A stretch of 64,000 bases of DNA from Streptomyces monashensis (GCF_001866665.1 NZ_MLYO01000024.1:248001-312000); one strand, 5' to 3'; positions 42,198 through 50,792 are shown, counted from the first letter of the stretch. The notes: generated from the sequence alone by a model not told the origin. Numbers and translations are program-made.

Positions 42198-43142
42198 ATG
42201 GAACTGCACACCCTCGTCCAGCTCACCACCGGTGTGACGCTGCTGGCCTGCGCCCTGGCGGTGGCCGGGCTGTACGCCTACGCCGCGGGCCGGGCCCAGC
42301 GCGCCGCCCTCGTGGACCGGCTCACCCACGCCGGTCCGGAGTCGGCAGGCGGCCGCCGGCGCCGCTTCCGCGACGTGGACCGGCGACTGCGCCGTACCCG
42401 CTTCGGCCGCTGGCTGGAACGGCGGCTCGCCGCCACCGGACTGGACGTCACCCCGGGCGAGTTCTTCGTCTGCATGCTCGCCGTGGTCGCCGCGCTCTGG
42501 CTGATCGGCCAGGCCACCCTGGCCCCCTTCTTCGGGCCGCTGGCCGGCCTGCTCGGCATCGGTGCGGCCGTGCAGTTCCTCAACTGGCAGCGCCAGAAAC
42601 GCATCGAGCGCTTCATCGGCCAACTCCCGGAACTGGCCCGCATCCTGGCCAACGCCACCCAGGCCGGCCTCGCCCTGCGCACCGCGATCGGCATGGCGGC
42701 CGAGGAGCTGGAGGCCCCGGCGGGCGAGGAACTGGCCAAGGTCTCCGACCAGTTGGCGATCGGCCAGTCCCTGGACGACGCGCTGGGCGAACTGGCCGAC
42801 CGGCTGCCGTCCCGTGAACTGGTCGTCCTGGTCACGACCCTCGTCCTCTCGAACCGGGCCGGTGGCCAGGTGGTCGGCGCCCTGCGCAACCTGACCGAGA
42901 CGCTGGAGGAGCGCAAGGAGACGAGACGCGAGATCCGCACCCAGCTCTCCCAGGTGACCATGACGTCGTACGCCGTGCCCGTCCTCGGCGTCGGCGCGCT
43001 GTTCCTGATGAACGGCGTCAAGGCCGGCGCGCTGGACCGCATGACCGGCTCACCGGTCGGCCAGGCCTGCGTGGTCGTCGCCTTCGCGATGTACGCCGTC
43101 GGCTTCGTCCTCATCCGGCGCCTGAGCCGGATCGACGTGTGA
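42198..43142 (+). CDS. TadB-like pilus inner-membrane platform protein (T2SSF)
   Basis: This 314-residue protein has an N-terminal membrane helix, a helix pair near 85-120, a T2SSF cytoplasmic domain (about 145-270: RFIGQLPELARILANATQAG, TLVLSNRAGGQVVGALRNL) and a C-terminal membrane hairpin. TadB and TadC form the inner-membrane platform that couples the ATPase to pilin polymerisation. It is followed by its partner 16 bases downstream. Confidence 0.9.
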   Translation: MELHTLVQLTTGVTLLACALAVAGLYAYAAGRAQRAALVDRLTHAGPESAGGRRRRFRDVDRRLRRTRFGRWLERRLAATGLDVTPGEFFVCMLAVVAALWLIGQATLAPFFGPLAGLLGIGAAVQFLNWQRQKRIERFIGQLPELARILANATQAGLALRTAIGMAAEELEAPAGEELAKVSDQLAIGQSLDDALGELADRLPSRELVVLVTTLVLSNRAGGQVVGALRNLTETLEERKETRREIRTQLSQVTMTSYAVPVLGVGALFLMNGVKAGALDRMTGSPVGQACVVVAFAMYAVGFVLIRRLSRIDV

Positions 43143-43158
43143 GGGGGCGGACGATCCG

Positions 43159-44061
43159 ATGGTGGGTCCGATGACGGGAATCCTGCTCGCGCTGCTGATG
43201 GGCCTCGGCGTCTGGGGCGTCTTCGCCGGTCTGCGCATGTACCGCGCGGACGCCAAGCTCCCCGGCGACCTCGCCGTCGCCCTGGAGGTCGGTGCCACCC
43301 GCACCGGCGCGGTCGGCTCGGTCATCGACCGCATGGGCATGCGCTACGCCCCCGCCGTGCTGCGCCTGATGGGCCCGCGCCTGGTCGCCCGCTACCGCCG
43401 CAAGATCGACCTCGCGGGCAACCCCGGCGGCCTGACGATAGACCGCTACGCGGCCCGGCGGGCGGTCTACGGCGCGCTCGGCCTCGTCGGCTTCCTGGTC
43501 TTCCTCCTGCGCGGCCAGTGGTTCGTCGCCGTACTGCTGCTGCTCTTCGGCGCGTTCTGGACGGAGGTCGGCATCTGGTCGGCGATCCGGGTCCGCAAGG
43601 ACGTCATCGAGCGCACCCTGCCCGACTTCCTCGACGTGCTCGCGGTCGTGGTCAGCGCCGGACTCGGCTTCCGTCAGGCCCTGGACCGGGTGGCCGCCCA
43701 CTACGAGGGTCCCTGGGCCGACGAACTGCGCATCACCCTGCGCCAGATGGACCTCGGCATGAGCCGCCGCCAGGCCTTCGCGGAGCTGCGGCGGCGCAAC
43801 GACTCCGAGCAGGTGGCGATGTTCGTGACGGCACTCCAGCAGGGCGAGGAGCTGGGCGCGCCGATCGTCGACACGCTCGTCTCCCTGGCGAAGGACATGC
43901 GCCGCACCGACGCCCAGAACGCCCGCCGCAAGGCCGCCCGCGCGGTGCCGAAGGCCACGCTGATGATCACCACGTTCATGGTCCCGGCCACGATGCTCCT
44001 GCTGGGCGCCGGCCTGATCCTGGGCTCCGGCGTGGACTTCGGCTCGCTCACGGGGAAGTGA
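43159..44061 (+). CDS. TadC-like pilus inner-membrane platform protein (T2SSF)
   Basis: This 300-residue protein is the second T2SSF platform subunit. An N-terminal membrane helix is followed by a basic loop, two helices near 95-130, a T2SSF domain (about 145-265: IERTLPDFLDVLAVVVSAGLG, VAMFVTALQQGEELGAPI) and a C-terminal helix. ATG 43159 follows ggaggg-type purines; ATG 43171 is an alternative. The histidine kinase gene begins eight bases after the stop. Confidence 0.9.
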   Translation: MVGPMTGILLALLMGLGVWGVFAGLRMYRADAKLPGDLAVALEVGATRTGAVGSVIDRMGMRYAPAVLRLMGPRLVARYRRKIDLAGNPGGLTIDRYAARRAVYGALGLVGFLVFLLRGQWFVAVLLLLFGAFWTEVGIWSAIRVRKDVIERTLPDFLDVLAVVVSAGLGFRQALDRVAAHYEGPWADELRITLRQMDLGMSRRQAFAELRRRNDSEQVAMFVTALQQGEELGAPIVDTLVSLAKDMRRTDAQNARRKAARAVPKATLMITTFMVPATMLLLGAGLILGSGVDFGSLTGK

Positions 44062-44068
44062 GACGGAG

Positions 44069-45514
44069 ATGACGGTGGCCGGGGCGACGGAGCGGAGCGG
44101 GGGGCCGACGGGCGCGTGGCCGAGGGGGGCCGACGGCCCGTTCGGAGTGCGGCTGAGGCGGATCGGGGGGCGGCTGACCGGGATCGGCGGCTGGTTCGTA
44201 CGTCGGCCGAAAGCGGCGGCCGGTGCGGCAGCCGAGGCCGGTACGACGGCACGGCAGACCGAACCCTCCGAGAAGATCCAGGTCAGCGCGCTCCAGGCGC
44301 TGTGCCGGCAGGTCTTCGGGTTCCGGCTGGCGATGATCGCCCTGGCGGCACCGGCGGCCCTGCTCCACGCGGCCCCGGGGCTGGGCGTCCGCCTGGTCGG
44401 CGTGGCCGTGGTCGTCACCTTCATGGTGTCCTACGTCCTCTTCCGCGACTGGGAACGCTTCGGCCCCCTCCTGCTGCGCCACCCCAGCCTCCTCGCCGCC
44501 GACACCCTCCTCGGCTCGCTCCTCCTCGTCTCGGCCGGCCCGGACACGACGCTGGCCTACGTCAGCGTGTGCACCCCGCTGCTGGCCGGGCTGGTGTACA
44601 GCTGGCGCGGCGCGGCCTGCTTCGCCTCTCTGCAGGGCCTGATCCTGCTGCTGGTCCACGCCACGTTGAAGGCCGACCGGCACGCACCGGTGGCCGAGGC
44701 CCTGCTCCTGCCCGGCCTGTGCGTCATCTCCGGCGCCATGGGCTCGACCCTGCGGGGCCTGATGCTCCGCTTCGGCGCCGCGACCCAGGCCCTGACGACG
44801 ACCCAGGCACGCCTCGCGGCGGCGGAGGCGGTGAGCGCCGAGCGCGCCCGGCTGGCCCGCGAGATGCACGACTCCGTGGCCAAGACCCTGTACGGCGTGG
44901 CCCTGGCGGCCGACGGCCTGGCCGCCACCGCCTCGGCCGAGTCGCCCGACCCGGTCCGCGTCAGGTCCGAGGCCGACCTGGTGTCCCGCTCGGCGCGCAG
45001 GGCGGCGGCGGAGTCGAGAGAACTGCTGCGGGATCTGCGCCAGGAGGCGGCGCCCGAGAGCCGCGACGAGGCACCGCTGTGGCCCGAACTGCGGTCGTAC
45101 GCCCACGACTTCACGGCCCGCACGGGCCTACCGGTGACGTGCGCACTCCCGCCCCCGGAGGCCCCGCCCCTGCCGCTGCCCTCCCCCCTGGCCCGCCACC
45201 TGCTGTCCATCACGGCGGAGGCGCTGGAGAACGTCCAGCGGCACGCGTCCGCGACCCACGTCGAGGTGCGGGCAGGGATCCACGGCCACCTGCTGCGCCT
45301 GTCGGTCCACGACGACGGCACCGGCCTGCCGCCGGACACGACCCTGGACCGGCTCCGGGCGTCCGGCCACTTCGGTCTGCTCGGCATGGTCGAGCGGGCG
45401 GCCCAGGCGGGCGCCCGGATCCGGATCGGCCGGGGCGACCGGGAACGGGGCACGGAGGTACGCGTCGAACTTCCCCTGCCGATCGTGGCCGGGCCCGAGA
45501 GGAGGCACCGATGA
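44069..45514 (+). CDS. Membrane sensor histidine kinase (NarL-type, HisKA_3)
   Basis: This 481-residue sensor kinase has a basic leader, five to six hydrophobic segments (about 85-240) with little external domain, a coiled linker, the HisKA_3 phospho-site REMHDSVAKTLYGVALA and an HATPase domain (ENVQRHASATHVEV N-box, HDDGTGLP, then GLLGMVERA). It pairs with the response regulator whose ATG overlaps its stop (ATGA). Its location inside the Tad locus suggests it senses an envelope or membrane signal and controls pilus expression (inference). Confidence 0.9.
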   Translation: MTVAGATERSGGPTGAWPRGADGPFGVRLRRIGGRLTGIGGWFVRRPKAAAGAAAEAGTTARQTEPSEKIQVSALQALCRQVFGFRLAMIALAAPAALLHAAPGLGVRLVGVAVVVTFMVSYVLFRDWERFGPLLLRHPSLLAADTLLGSLLLVSAGPDTTLAYVSVCTPLLAGLVYSWRGAACFASLQGLILLLVHATLKADRHAPVAEALLLPGLCVISGAMGSTLRGLMLRFGAATQALTTTQARLAAAEAVSAERARLAREMHDSVAKTLYGVALAADGLAATASAESPDPVRVRSEADLVSRSARRAAAESRELLRDLRQEAAPESRDEAPLWPELRSYAHDFTARTGLPVTCALPPPEAPPLPLPSPLARHLLSITAEALENVQRHASATHVEVRAGIHGHLLRLSVHDDGTGLPPDTTLDRLRASGHFGLLGMVERAAQAGARIRIGRGDRERGTEVRVELPLPIVAGPERRHR

Positions 45515-46251
45515 ACCCCTTCCCGCCGCGCACGGACGCCGCACCGCCGCTGCGGCTGCTGGTGGCCGACGACAACCCCGTGGTCCGGGCGGGCCTGACG
45601 GCTCTGCTGTCCGGGCGGGCGGACACCACGGTGGTGGCGGAGGCGACGGACGGCCGCGAGGCTTACGAAGCCGCGCTGCGGCACCGCCCGGACGTCATCC
45701 TCCTCGACGTCCGGATGCCGGGGGTCGACGGAATCTCGGCATTGCCGCACCTGGTGCGACTGGCCCCCGTCATGATGCTCACGTACAGCCACGAGACGGA
45801 GACCGTGCGGGAGGCGTTGCGGCTGGGGGCGGGGGGCTATCTGGTGCACGGCGAGTTCACCACGGAGCAGCTGGTGCGGGCCGTACGGGATGTGCGCGAG
45901 GGCCGGCCGCATGTGACGCCGGGGGCGGCGAAGGCGTTGCTGGAAGGGATCAAGTCAAGTGCATCTGCATACACCGACCCTCAACTTCCCCCTATTTTAC
46001 AGGAAAGCTCAACCAAACGTCTTTCGCATATGCAACCATCCATGGGACAGTCGTCCCGGTCCCGGTACCGGCTGAGTACGAGGGAGGCGGAGATCATGGA
46101 CCTCATCGCGTCCGGCATGACCAACCAGCAGATCGCCGCCGCCTGCTTCATCAGCGAGAAGACGGTCAAGAACCACATCAACCGCATCTTCGCCAAGCTC
46201 CAGACCACCACCAGATCCCAGGCCGCGGCGAAGTGGCTGGGGGTGGCGTGA
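45511..46251 (+). CDS. LuxR/NarL family response regulator with a TTA codon
   Basis: This 246-residue response regulator has a receiver domain (VADDNPVVRAG, phospho-acceptor Asp66 in VILLDVRMPG, then MLTYS) and a C-terminal LuxR-type DNA-binding domain (LSTREAEIMDLIASGMTNQQIA, EKTVKNHINRIF). The linker at codons about 150-178 (45958-46044) is AT-rich and unlike its surroundings. It contains TTA at 45997-45999 (codon 163), so translation needs the bldA tRNA. ATG 45511 follows GAGGAGG. It probably regulates the adjacent Flp pilin gene or the whole locus. Confidence 0.92.
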   Translation: MNPFPPRTDAAPPLRLLVADDNPVVRAGLTALLSGRADTTVVAEATDGREAYEAALRHRPDVILLDVRMPGVDGISALPHLVRLAPVMMLTYSHETETVREALRLGAGGYLVHGEFTTEQLVRAVRDVREGRPHVTPGAAKALLEGIKSSASAYTDPQLPPILQESSTKRLSHMQPSMGQSSRSRYRLSTREAEIMDLIASGMTNQQIAAACFISEKTVKNHINRIFAKLQTTTRSQAAAKWLGVA

Positions 46252-46352
46252 CATGGGGGAGTGGGCCTGGAGTTGGGCCCAGGGGCCCTGTGGCCACCGC
46301 CACGTCCGGCCGTACGGTGCCCGGATCGGAGGCGAAGCTGGAGGGGAAAACC

Positions 46353-46550
46353 GTGAGCAAATGGTTCAACACCACCGTCGCGTACCTGCAGACCCGCGCC
46401 GCCCGCAGCGACCGGGGCCAGACCGCGGTGGAGTACCTCGGCATCATCGCGGTGGTCGTGGCGATCGTGCTGGCGATCACGGGTACGAGCATCGGGCAGA
46501 CGATCTTCGATGCGATCCGGACCAAGATCGCCCAGGTCACCGGCGGCTGA
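46353..46550 (+). CDS. Flp family type IVb pilin
   Basis: This 65-residue Flp/Fap pilin is the main structural subunit of a Tad pilus. A short basic leader (SKWFNTTVAYLQTRAARSDRG) is cut before QTAVEYLGII, with Glu at +5 and the Glu-Tyr pair typical of Flp pilins, followed by a single hydrophobic helix and a short tail ending TGG. GTG 46353 is fixed by GGAGGGG six bases upstream. About 100 bases separate it from the response regulator gene, room for its own promoter. Confidence 0.92.
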   Translation: MSKWFNTTVAYLQTRAARSDRGQTAVEYLGIIAVVVAIVLAITGTSIGQTIFDAIRTKIAQVTGG

Positions 46551-47146
46551 TCTCTCCGCGCAACGACGCAGGGCAGGCCTTCCCCATCTACATCACGGTG
46601 GTGGCAGGCCTGCTCTTTCTCGCTCTGGCCTATCTCGCCGTCGGCCAGGCCTCCGTGAACAGGAGCGGAGCACAGACGGCCGCTGACGCGGCAGCCCTCG
46701 CCGCTGCGCAGAACACACGCGACCAGCTCGCAGGCGCCTGGGTGAAGGTCCTGCTCGACCCGACGAAGTGGCAGGACATCCTCGACGGCAGGGCGGGGAT
46801 CGATGACCCAGGCGCTCCGTGCGGGCGGGCCCAGGTCCTCGCCGCGCAGAACGACGCCCGGCTGAGCGCCTGTTCCTCCCCGGAACTGCTGAAGTACCGG
46901 GCCGACGTGGAGACGAACAAGTCCGTCGGCCATTCCGTCGTACCCGGGACGGAGAACGTCAGGTCGTCGGCGCATGCCGTCGCCGAGATGGAACCCCTCT
47001 GCACGTTCAAGCTTCCCGGCGCGGGTGCCAAGGGCGCCGCTCTGCCCGAACTCACCTGCAAGGACAAGGTCTGGCAGCCCAAGCCGGACGATCCGGCGGG
47101 GCTCCCGAAGCCCGAAGACCTCTTCGACGTCCACCTGGCCGGCTGA
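46550..47146 (+). CDS. TadG/TadE-like pilus assembly protein, start codon unclear
   Basis: About 198 residues. The coding frame begins near the Flp stop and runs SPRNDAGQAFPIYITVVAG, with a hydrophobic helix and then the AQTAADAAALAAAQ block typical of TadG/putative Flp-pilus-assembly proteins. The Gly-Gln of the prepilin-type site is kept, but the +5 Glu is replaced by Ile. No ATG, GTG or TTG precedes the conserved part: the options are CTG 46547, ATC 46550 (overlapping the Flp stop as TGATC) or GTG 46592, which would cut into the helix. Translation is probably coupled to Flp. The C-terminal domain contains four Cys and is extracytoplasmic. Confidence 0.7.
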   Translation: MSPRNDAGQAFPIYITVVAGLLFLALAYLAVGQASVNRSGAQTAADAAALAAAQNTRDQLAGAWVKVLLDPTKWQDILDGRAGIDDPGAPCGRAQVLAAQNDARLSACSSPELLKYRADVETNKSVGHSVVPGTENVRSSAHAVAEMEPLCTFKLPGAGAKGAALPELTCKDKVWQPKPDDPAGLPKPEDLFDVHLAG

Positions 47147-47207
47147 GCCGACCGGGCCGTGCGAGCCGACCGACAAGCGAACGATGAATGACGAAGGAAG
47201 CGGAGCG

Positions 47208-47792
47208 ATGAGCATTCGGTTCACTGCGAAGGCCCGCAGGGGGGTGGTCGCGTGGGCTCTCGCGGCCGGTCTGGCCGTCGGCGTGACGGGTTGTGGCGGC
47301 AGCGGTGGCGATGACGGCAAGAAGCCGCACAGCTCGCCGTCCGCCTCCAAGACGGGTGACTCCGGCCCGAGCCCCCAGGAGGGCCAGTCGGACCAGCCGC
47401 TCGCCGAACTGAGGGGGTCGGGCGGCCTGCTGCTCCAGATCACGTCCGCGCAACGTGATTCCGGTGGCTTCGTCACGGTGAACGGCAACCTGAAGAACGA
47501 CGCGGCCAAGGAGCTGCTCATCCCGGCCGCCCTCAGCGGCAACGAAACCGAGATCACCAAGAACGGCCCGTCCCTGGGCGGTGCCACCCTCGTCGACTCC
47601 AAGGGCAGGAAGCGCTACTACGTACTCCGCGACACGGAAGGCCGTCCGCTCACCACGACCGGCCTGGGCACGCTGCAAGGAGGCCAGGCCCTGCCGGTGT
47701 TCATGCAATTTCCCTCGCCGCCCACGGACACCACCGAAGTGACCCTCCAGCTGCCGACGTTCACCTCCGCCAGCATCAAGATCTCCGGGTGA
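47208..47792 (+). CDS. Putative lipoprotein in the Tad locus
   Basis: This 194-residue protein has a lipoprotein signal peptide: basic start, hydrophobic core (VVAWALAAGLAVGV) and lipobox VTGC followed by Gly-Gly-Ser. A Ser/Pro/Asp linker leads to a beta-rich domain (GLLLQITSAQRDSGGFVTVNG and later strands). No family is recognised. ATG 47208 is preceded by gaaggaagcggag. The OmpA-like gene follows eight bases on, so the two are co-expressed and may act together at the cell surface. Confidence 0.8.
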   Translation: MSIRFTAKARRGVVAWALAAGLAVGVTGCGGSGGDDGKKPHSSPSASKTGDSGPSPQEGQSDQPLAELRGSGGLLLQITSAQRDSGGFVTVNGNLKNDAAKELLIPAALSGNETEITKNGPSLGGATLVDSKGRKRYYVLRDTEGRPLTTTGLGTLQGGQALPVFMQFPSPPTDTTEVTLQLPTFTSASIKISG

Positions 47793-47799
47793 GGCACCA

Positions 47800-48414
47800 G
47801 TGACCCCCACCCGTCTCGCGCTCACCCTCACCGCCGCCACGCTGCTGCTCACCGCCACCCCGGCCCGGGCCGACGGCACCGACCCCAGCCAGCCCCCCGA
47901 CACCGCGCCGTCCGCCGCGGCCCCGGTGAAGATCGACCCCACCTCGCCGAACCTGAAGCTCCCCGAGGGCGCCACCCTGGCCGCGCCCAAGGTGCTGGAC
48001 ATCAAGTCGGTCGTGGAGGAGCAGAGCGGGGACGAACGCCGCGAGGACACCAACGCGGACGTCACCTTCGCACTGCAGGCCGAGGTCCTGTTCAGCAAGG
48101 ACAGCGCCAAGCTCAGCGACGACGCGAAGTCCCGCATCACCACCATCGCCGACGAGATCAAGAAGCAGAACGCGACCCGGATCCGCGTCTTCGGCTTCAC
48201 CGACAACCTCGGCTCCGCCGCCCACGGCGACGTCCTGTCCCGCCAGCGCGCCAACGCCGTCCAGGCCGTCCTGGACCAGGACCTGAACGACCCGAACATC
48301 ACTTTCGAGGTCCGCGGCTACGGCGAGCAGTACCCGATCGCCGACAACTCCACGGAGGAGGGGCGGAGGAAGAACCGGCGGGTGGAGGTGTCGTTCCCGC
48401 GCACCCAGGGCTAG
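47800..48414 (+). CDS. Secreted OmpA family protein
   Basis: This 204-residue protein has a signal peptide (TPTRLALTLTAATLLLTATPARA) and a C-terminal OmpA-like peptidoglycan-binding domain (about 90-202: LFSKDSAKLSDDAKSRI, FGFTDNLGS, LSRQRANAV, GYGEQYPIADN, GRRKNRRVEV). The Asp and Arg that contact diaminopimelate are conserved. In Tad systems of Gram-negatives an OmpA-like protein belongs to the envelope part; here, without an outer membrane, it likely anchors something to the wall (inference). GTG 47800 is the first start. Confidence 0.88.
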   Translation: MTPTRLALTLTAATLLLTATPARADGTDPSQPPDTAPSAAAPVKIDPTSPNLKLPEGATLAAPKVLDIKSVVEEQSGDERREDTNADVTFALQAEVLFSKDSAKLSDDAKSRITTIADEIKKQNATRIRVFGFTDNLGSAAHGDVLSRQRANAVQAVLDQDLNDPNITFEVRGYGEQYPIADNSTEEGRRKNRRVEVSFPRTQG

Positions 48415-48420
48415 AACTGC

Positions 48421-48825
48421 TCACCCACCTCGTACCGACCCACTGTCAACGCCCCCTGGTTCCACGCTCACCCGCACCCCCGCCCTCACCCCCCACCCCG
48501 CCATCGTCCCCGCCTCCGCCTCCAGCACGTGGCGGGACCGCAGGCGGGGTCGGCCCAGGCGGCCGGGGGGCATGGTGCGGACGGCGAGGACGGTCAGGCG
48601 GCGGTCCAGGTAGGCGACGTCGATCGGGATGCGCATGCCGAACGTGTGCACTCCGCTCGCCGGGGTCAGCAGCATCGCCCCGTCGATCGCGTCCCGGCCC
48701 AGCAGGCCCTTCGTGCGGGCCCGGTAGGAGGCCGCGATCTCCAGGGGGACGGACGTACCGGGTCCGGCGGCGTCCGTGCCCACGACCAGCCTGCCCCGCC
48801 CGTCCCGCCAGCGCCGTCGGCTCAT
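48421..48825 (-). CDS. DUF192 family protein
   Basis: This 134-residue DUF192 protein shows ASYRARTKGLLGRDAIDGAMLL and the strand VHTFGMRIPIDVAYLD typical of this small beta-barrel family of unknown function. Tad loci in Streptomyces often have a DUF192 gene next door. ATG 48825 fits the family N-terminus; GTG 48870 with an upstream purine run is possible and would add 15 residues. It is convergent with the OmpA gene and divergent from the LLM oxidoreductase. Confidence 0.82.
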   Translation of the reverse strand: MSRRRWRDGRGRLVVGTDAAGPGTSVPLEIAASYRARTKGLLGRDAIDGAMLLTPASGVHTFGMRIPIDVAYLDRRLTVLAVRTMPPGRLGRPRLRSRHVLEAEAGTMAGWGVRAGVRVSVEPGGVDSGSVRGG

Positions 48826-48908
48826 CCGCTCGCCCGCCCCTCCCGCTCGACACTCCTGATCCGTAAACACGTTGCCGTTCCCCTTCCTCCCCCGTTAGGA
48901 AGGCCGGC

Positions 48909-49799
48909 ATGACTGAACTCGGCGCCGTCTTCCGTCCCCAGCTTCCTCCCGAGCGGCTGCGGGCCGTCGTCCGGGCCGCCGACGAGGCGGGGCTCGACGA
49001 ACTGTGGCTGTGGGAGGACTGTTTCCGGGAGGGCGGGATCTCGACCGCCGCCGCGGCGCTCGCCTGGAGCGAGCGGGTGCGGGTCGGGGTCGGACTGCTG
49101 CCCGTCCCGCTGCGGAACGTGGCCCTCACCGCGATGGAGGCCGCCTCCCTGCACCGTATGTTCCCCGGCCGCGCCACCCTCGTCGTCGGGCACGGCGTAC
49201 AGGACTGGATGGGCCAGGTCGGCGCCCGCCCCGCCTCGCCGCTCACCCTCCTCGGCGAGCATCTCGACGCCCTGCGCGCGCTCCTCGCCGGCGAACGGCT
49301 CACCGTGCGGGGGCGGTACGTGTCCCTCGACGACGTCGCCCTCGACTGGCCGCCGACGTCGGCGGTACCCGTCCTCGCCGGCGCCACCGGGCCGCGCACC
49401 CTCCGCCTCTCCGGCGCCAGGGCCGACGGCGCCGTCCTCACCGCCGCCACCCCGCCGGACGGCGTACGGCAGGCGCGGCGGCTCATCGAGGAGGGGCAGC
49501 GGGAGGCCGGGCGGGCCGGTGAACCGCACCGGGTCGTCGCCTACCTGCTGACCGCCACGGGCGCCGACGCCGAGGCCCGGCTGCGGGCCGAACTCGCGGC
49601 CGAGGGGCTGGAGTCGGTGCCGGACCTCGGGGTCGCCGGTGACGCGGCCACCGTGGCCGAGGCCGTACGGCGGCTCGCCGAGGCCGGTGCCGGCACCGTC
49701 GTGCTCCAGCCGACCGGCGACGAACCCGACCCGGAGCGCTTCGTCCGGTTCACCGCCGAGGAGGTCCGGCCCCTGGTACGAACCGCCCCCCGGCCGTGA
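48909..49799 (+). CDS. LLM class (F420-dependent type) oxidoreductase
   Basis: This 296-residue luciferase-like monooxygenase-fold protein resembles F420-dependent enzymes that oxidise or reduce small molecules. Family features are AADEAGLDELWLWED, RVRVGVGLLPVPLRN, the helix-loop MFPGRATLVVGHGV and VPVLAGATGPRTLRL. Whether it uses F420 or FMN cannot be settled from sequence alone. Its stop overlaps the GTG of the following pseudogene (GTGA), implying that the two were once an operon. Confidence 0.87.
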   Translation: MTELGAVFRPQLPPERLRAVVRAADEAGLDELWLWEDCFREGGISTAAAALAWSERVRVGVGLLPVPLRNVALTAMEAASLHRMFPGRATLVVGHGVQDWMGQVGARPASPLTLLGEHLDALRALLAGERLTVRGRYVSLDDVALDWPPTSAVPVLAGATGPRTLRLSGARADGAVLTAATPPDGVRQARRLIEEGQREAGRAGEPHRVVAYLLTATGADAEARLRAELAAEGLESVPDLGVAGDAATVAEAVRRLAEAGAGTVVLQPTGDEPDPERFVRFTAEEVRPLVRTAPRP

Positions 49800-50198
49800 G
49801 CACCGACGTCCTCCCGGCCCCCTGGAGGCTCCCCTTCGCACCGGCCCGGGAAGCGCTGCGGGCCGGAAGCCGACCTGTCGGGGCCGTGCTGTACGACCCG
49901 GAGGGGAACGTCGTCGCCGTCGGGCGCAACCGCAGCCGGGCGGCCGTCGCCCCGCCGGGGCCCCGCCCGCGGGGCACGGCGAGAGGGACCGCTGTCCGGT
50001 GCGCTGCGGCCGCTCGCGCGGTTCGGCGGGCTGCTGACGGAGGTGTGGGAGGCGCGGTACCGGCCGGAGCGGGTGCCCGTGGCCGCCCCCGCCCGGCGGC
50101 TGCTGACCGCCGGGCTGCTCGACGCGCCGACCGCCGACGCGGCGTACGCCCTGGCCCGTCCGGAGACGGCCAATCCGGAGACGGCCGGCCCCCCATGA
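49796..50198 (+). pseudogene. Nucleoside deaminase remnant with the zinc core deleted
   Basis: The first frame starts like a CMP/dCMP-type deaminase (PFAPAREALRAGSRPVGAVLYD, EGNVVAVGRNRSR) and then becomes an Arg/Ala-rich out-of-frame run. From about 49980 a different frame resumes sensible sequence (GPLSGALRPLARFGGLLTEV, EARYRPERVPV, RRLLTAGLL) and ends at TGA 50196-50198. This matches the usual C-terminal part of the same family. The HAE and PCxxC zinc motifs that should lie between are missing. A deletion of roughly 200 bases with loss of frame near 49950-49985 explains this. It cannot be an active deaminase. Confidence 0.65.
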
Positions 50199-50216
50199 CC
50201 GCCCGCCCGCATCCGC

Positions 50217-50741
50217 TCAGCCCGTCGTACCCCGGCGCGGCGGGTGGTCGCCCGTCGTGCCGTCGATCAGTTCCCGCAGGATGTCCATGTGCCCGGCGTG
50301 CCGTGCGGTCTCCTCGACCATGTGGACGAGCGTCCAGCGCAGGCTGACGGTGATGTCCCGCCAGGCCGGGCGGCCCTGCGTGGCCGGCGGCAGCTCCGTG
50401 ATCACCACGTCGGCGGCGGCGCGGGCCCGGCCGTAGAAGGCGATGATCTGCTCCGTCGTCTCCTCGGGGGTGGTCCGCATGTCGTCGTACGGGTCGAACC
50501 ACAACGGCTCGGCCCGTCCGCCGAACGTCTCCACGAACCAGCCGTACTCGACGGCGGCCAGATGCTTCACCAGGCCCAGCAGGTTCGTGCCGGTCGGTGT
50601 CATCGGCCGGCGCAGCTGCTCGTCGTCGAGGCCCTCCAGTTTCCACAGCACCGCGTCCCGGTGCCGGTCCAGGCTCGCGTGCAGTGTCTGCTTCTCGTCG
50701 GCGGAGTACGTCGGCGCAGGGGCCGTTCCGGAGGTCGTCAT
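50217..50741 (-). CDS. DinB/DUF664 family protein
   Basis: This 174-residue four-helix-bundle protein of the DinB/DUF664 superfamily includes mycothiol-dependent enzymes. Putative metal ligands are the His in LVKHLAAVEYGWF and the two His in HMVEETARHAGHMDILREL. ATG 50741 gives the standard opening (ADEKQTLHASLDRHRDAVLWKL). The specific substrate is unknown. It is divergent from the methyltransferase gene, 51 bases apart. Confidence 0.87.
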   Translation of the reverse strand: MTTSGTAPAPTYSADEKQTLHASLDRHRDAVLWKLEGLDDEQLRRPMTPTGTNLLGLVKHLAAVEYGWFVETFGGRAEPLWFDPYDDMRTTPEETTEQIIAFYGRARAAADVVITELPPATQGRPAWRDITVSLRWTLVHMVEETARHAGHMDILRELIDGTTGDHPPRRGTTG

Positions 50742-50792
50742 GGGCGCGGAAATTAGCAGGCCGTACCGACACCGGACTGCGATCATGCGGGT

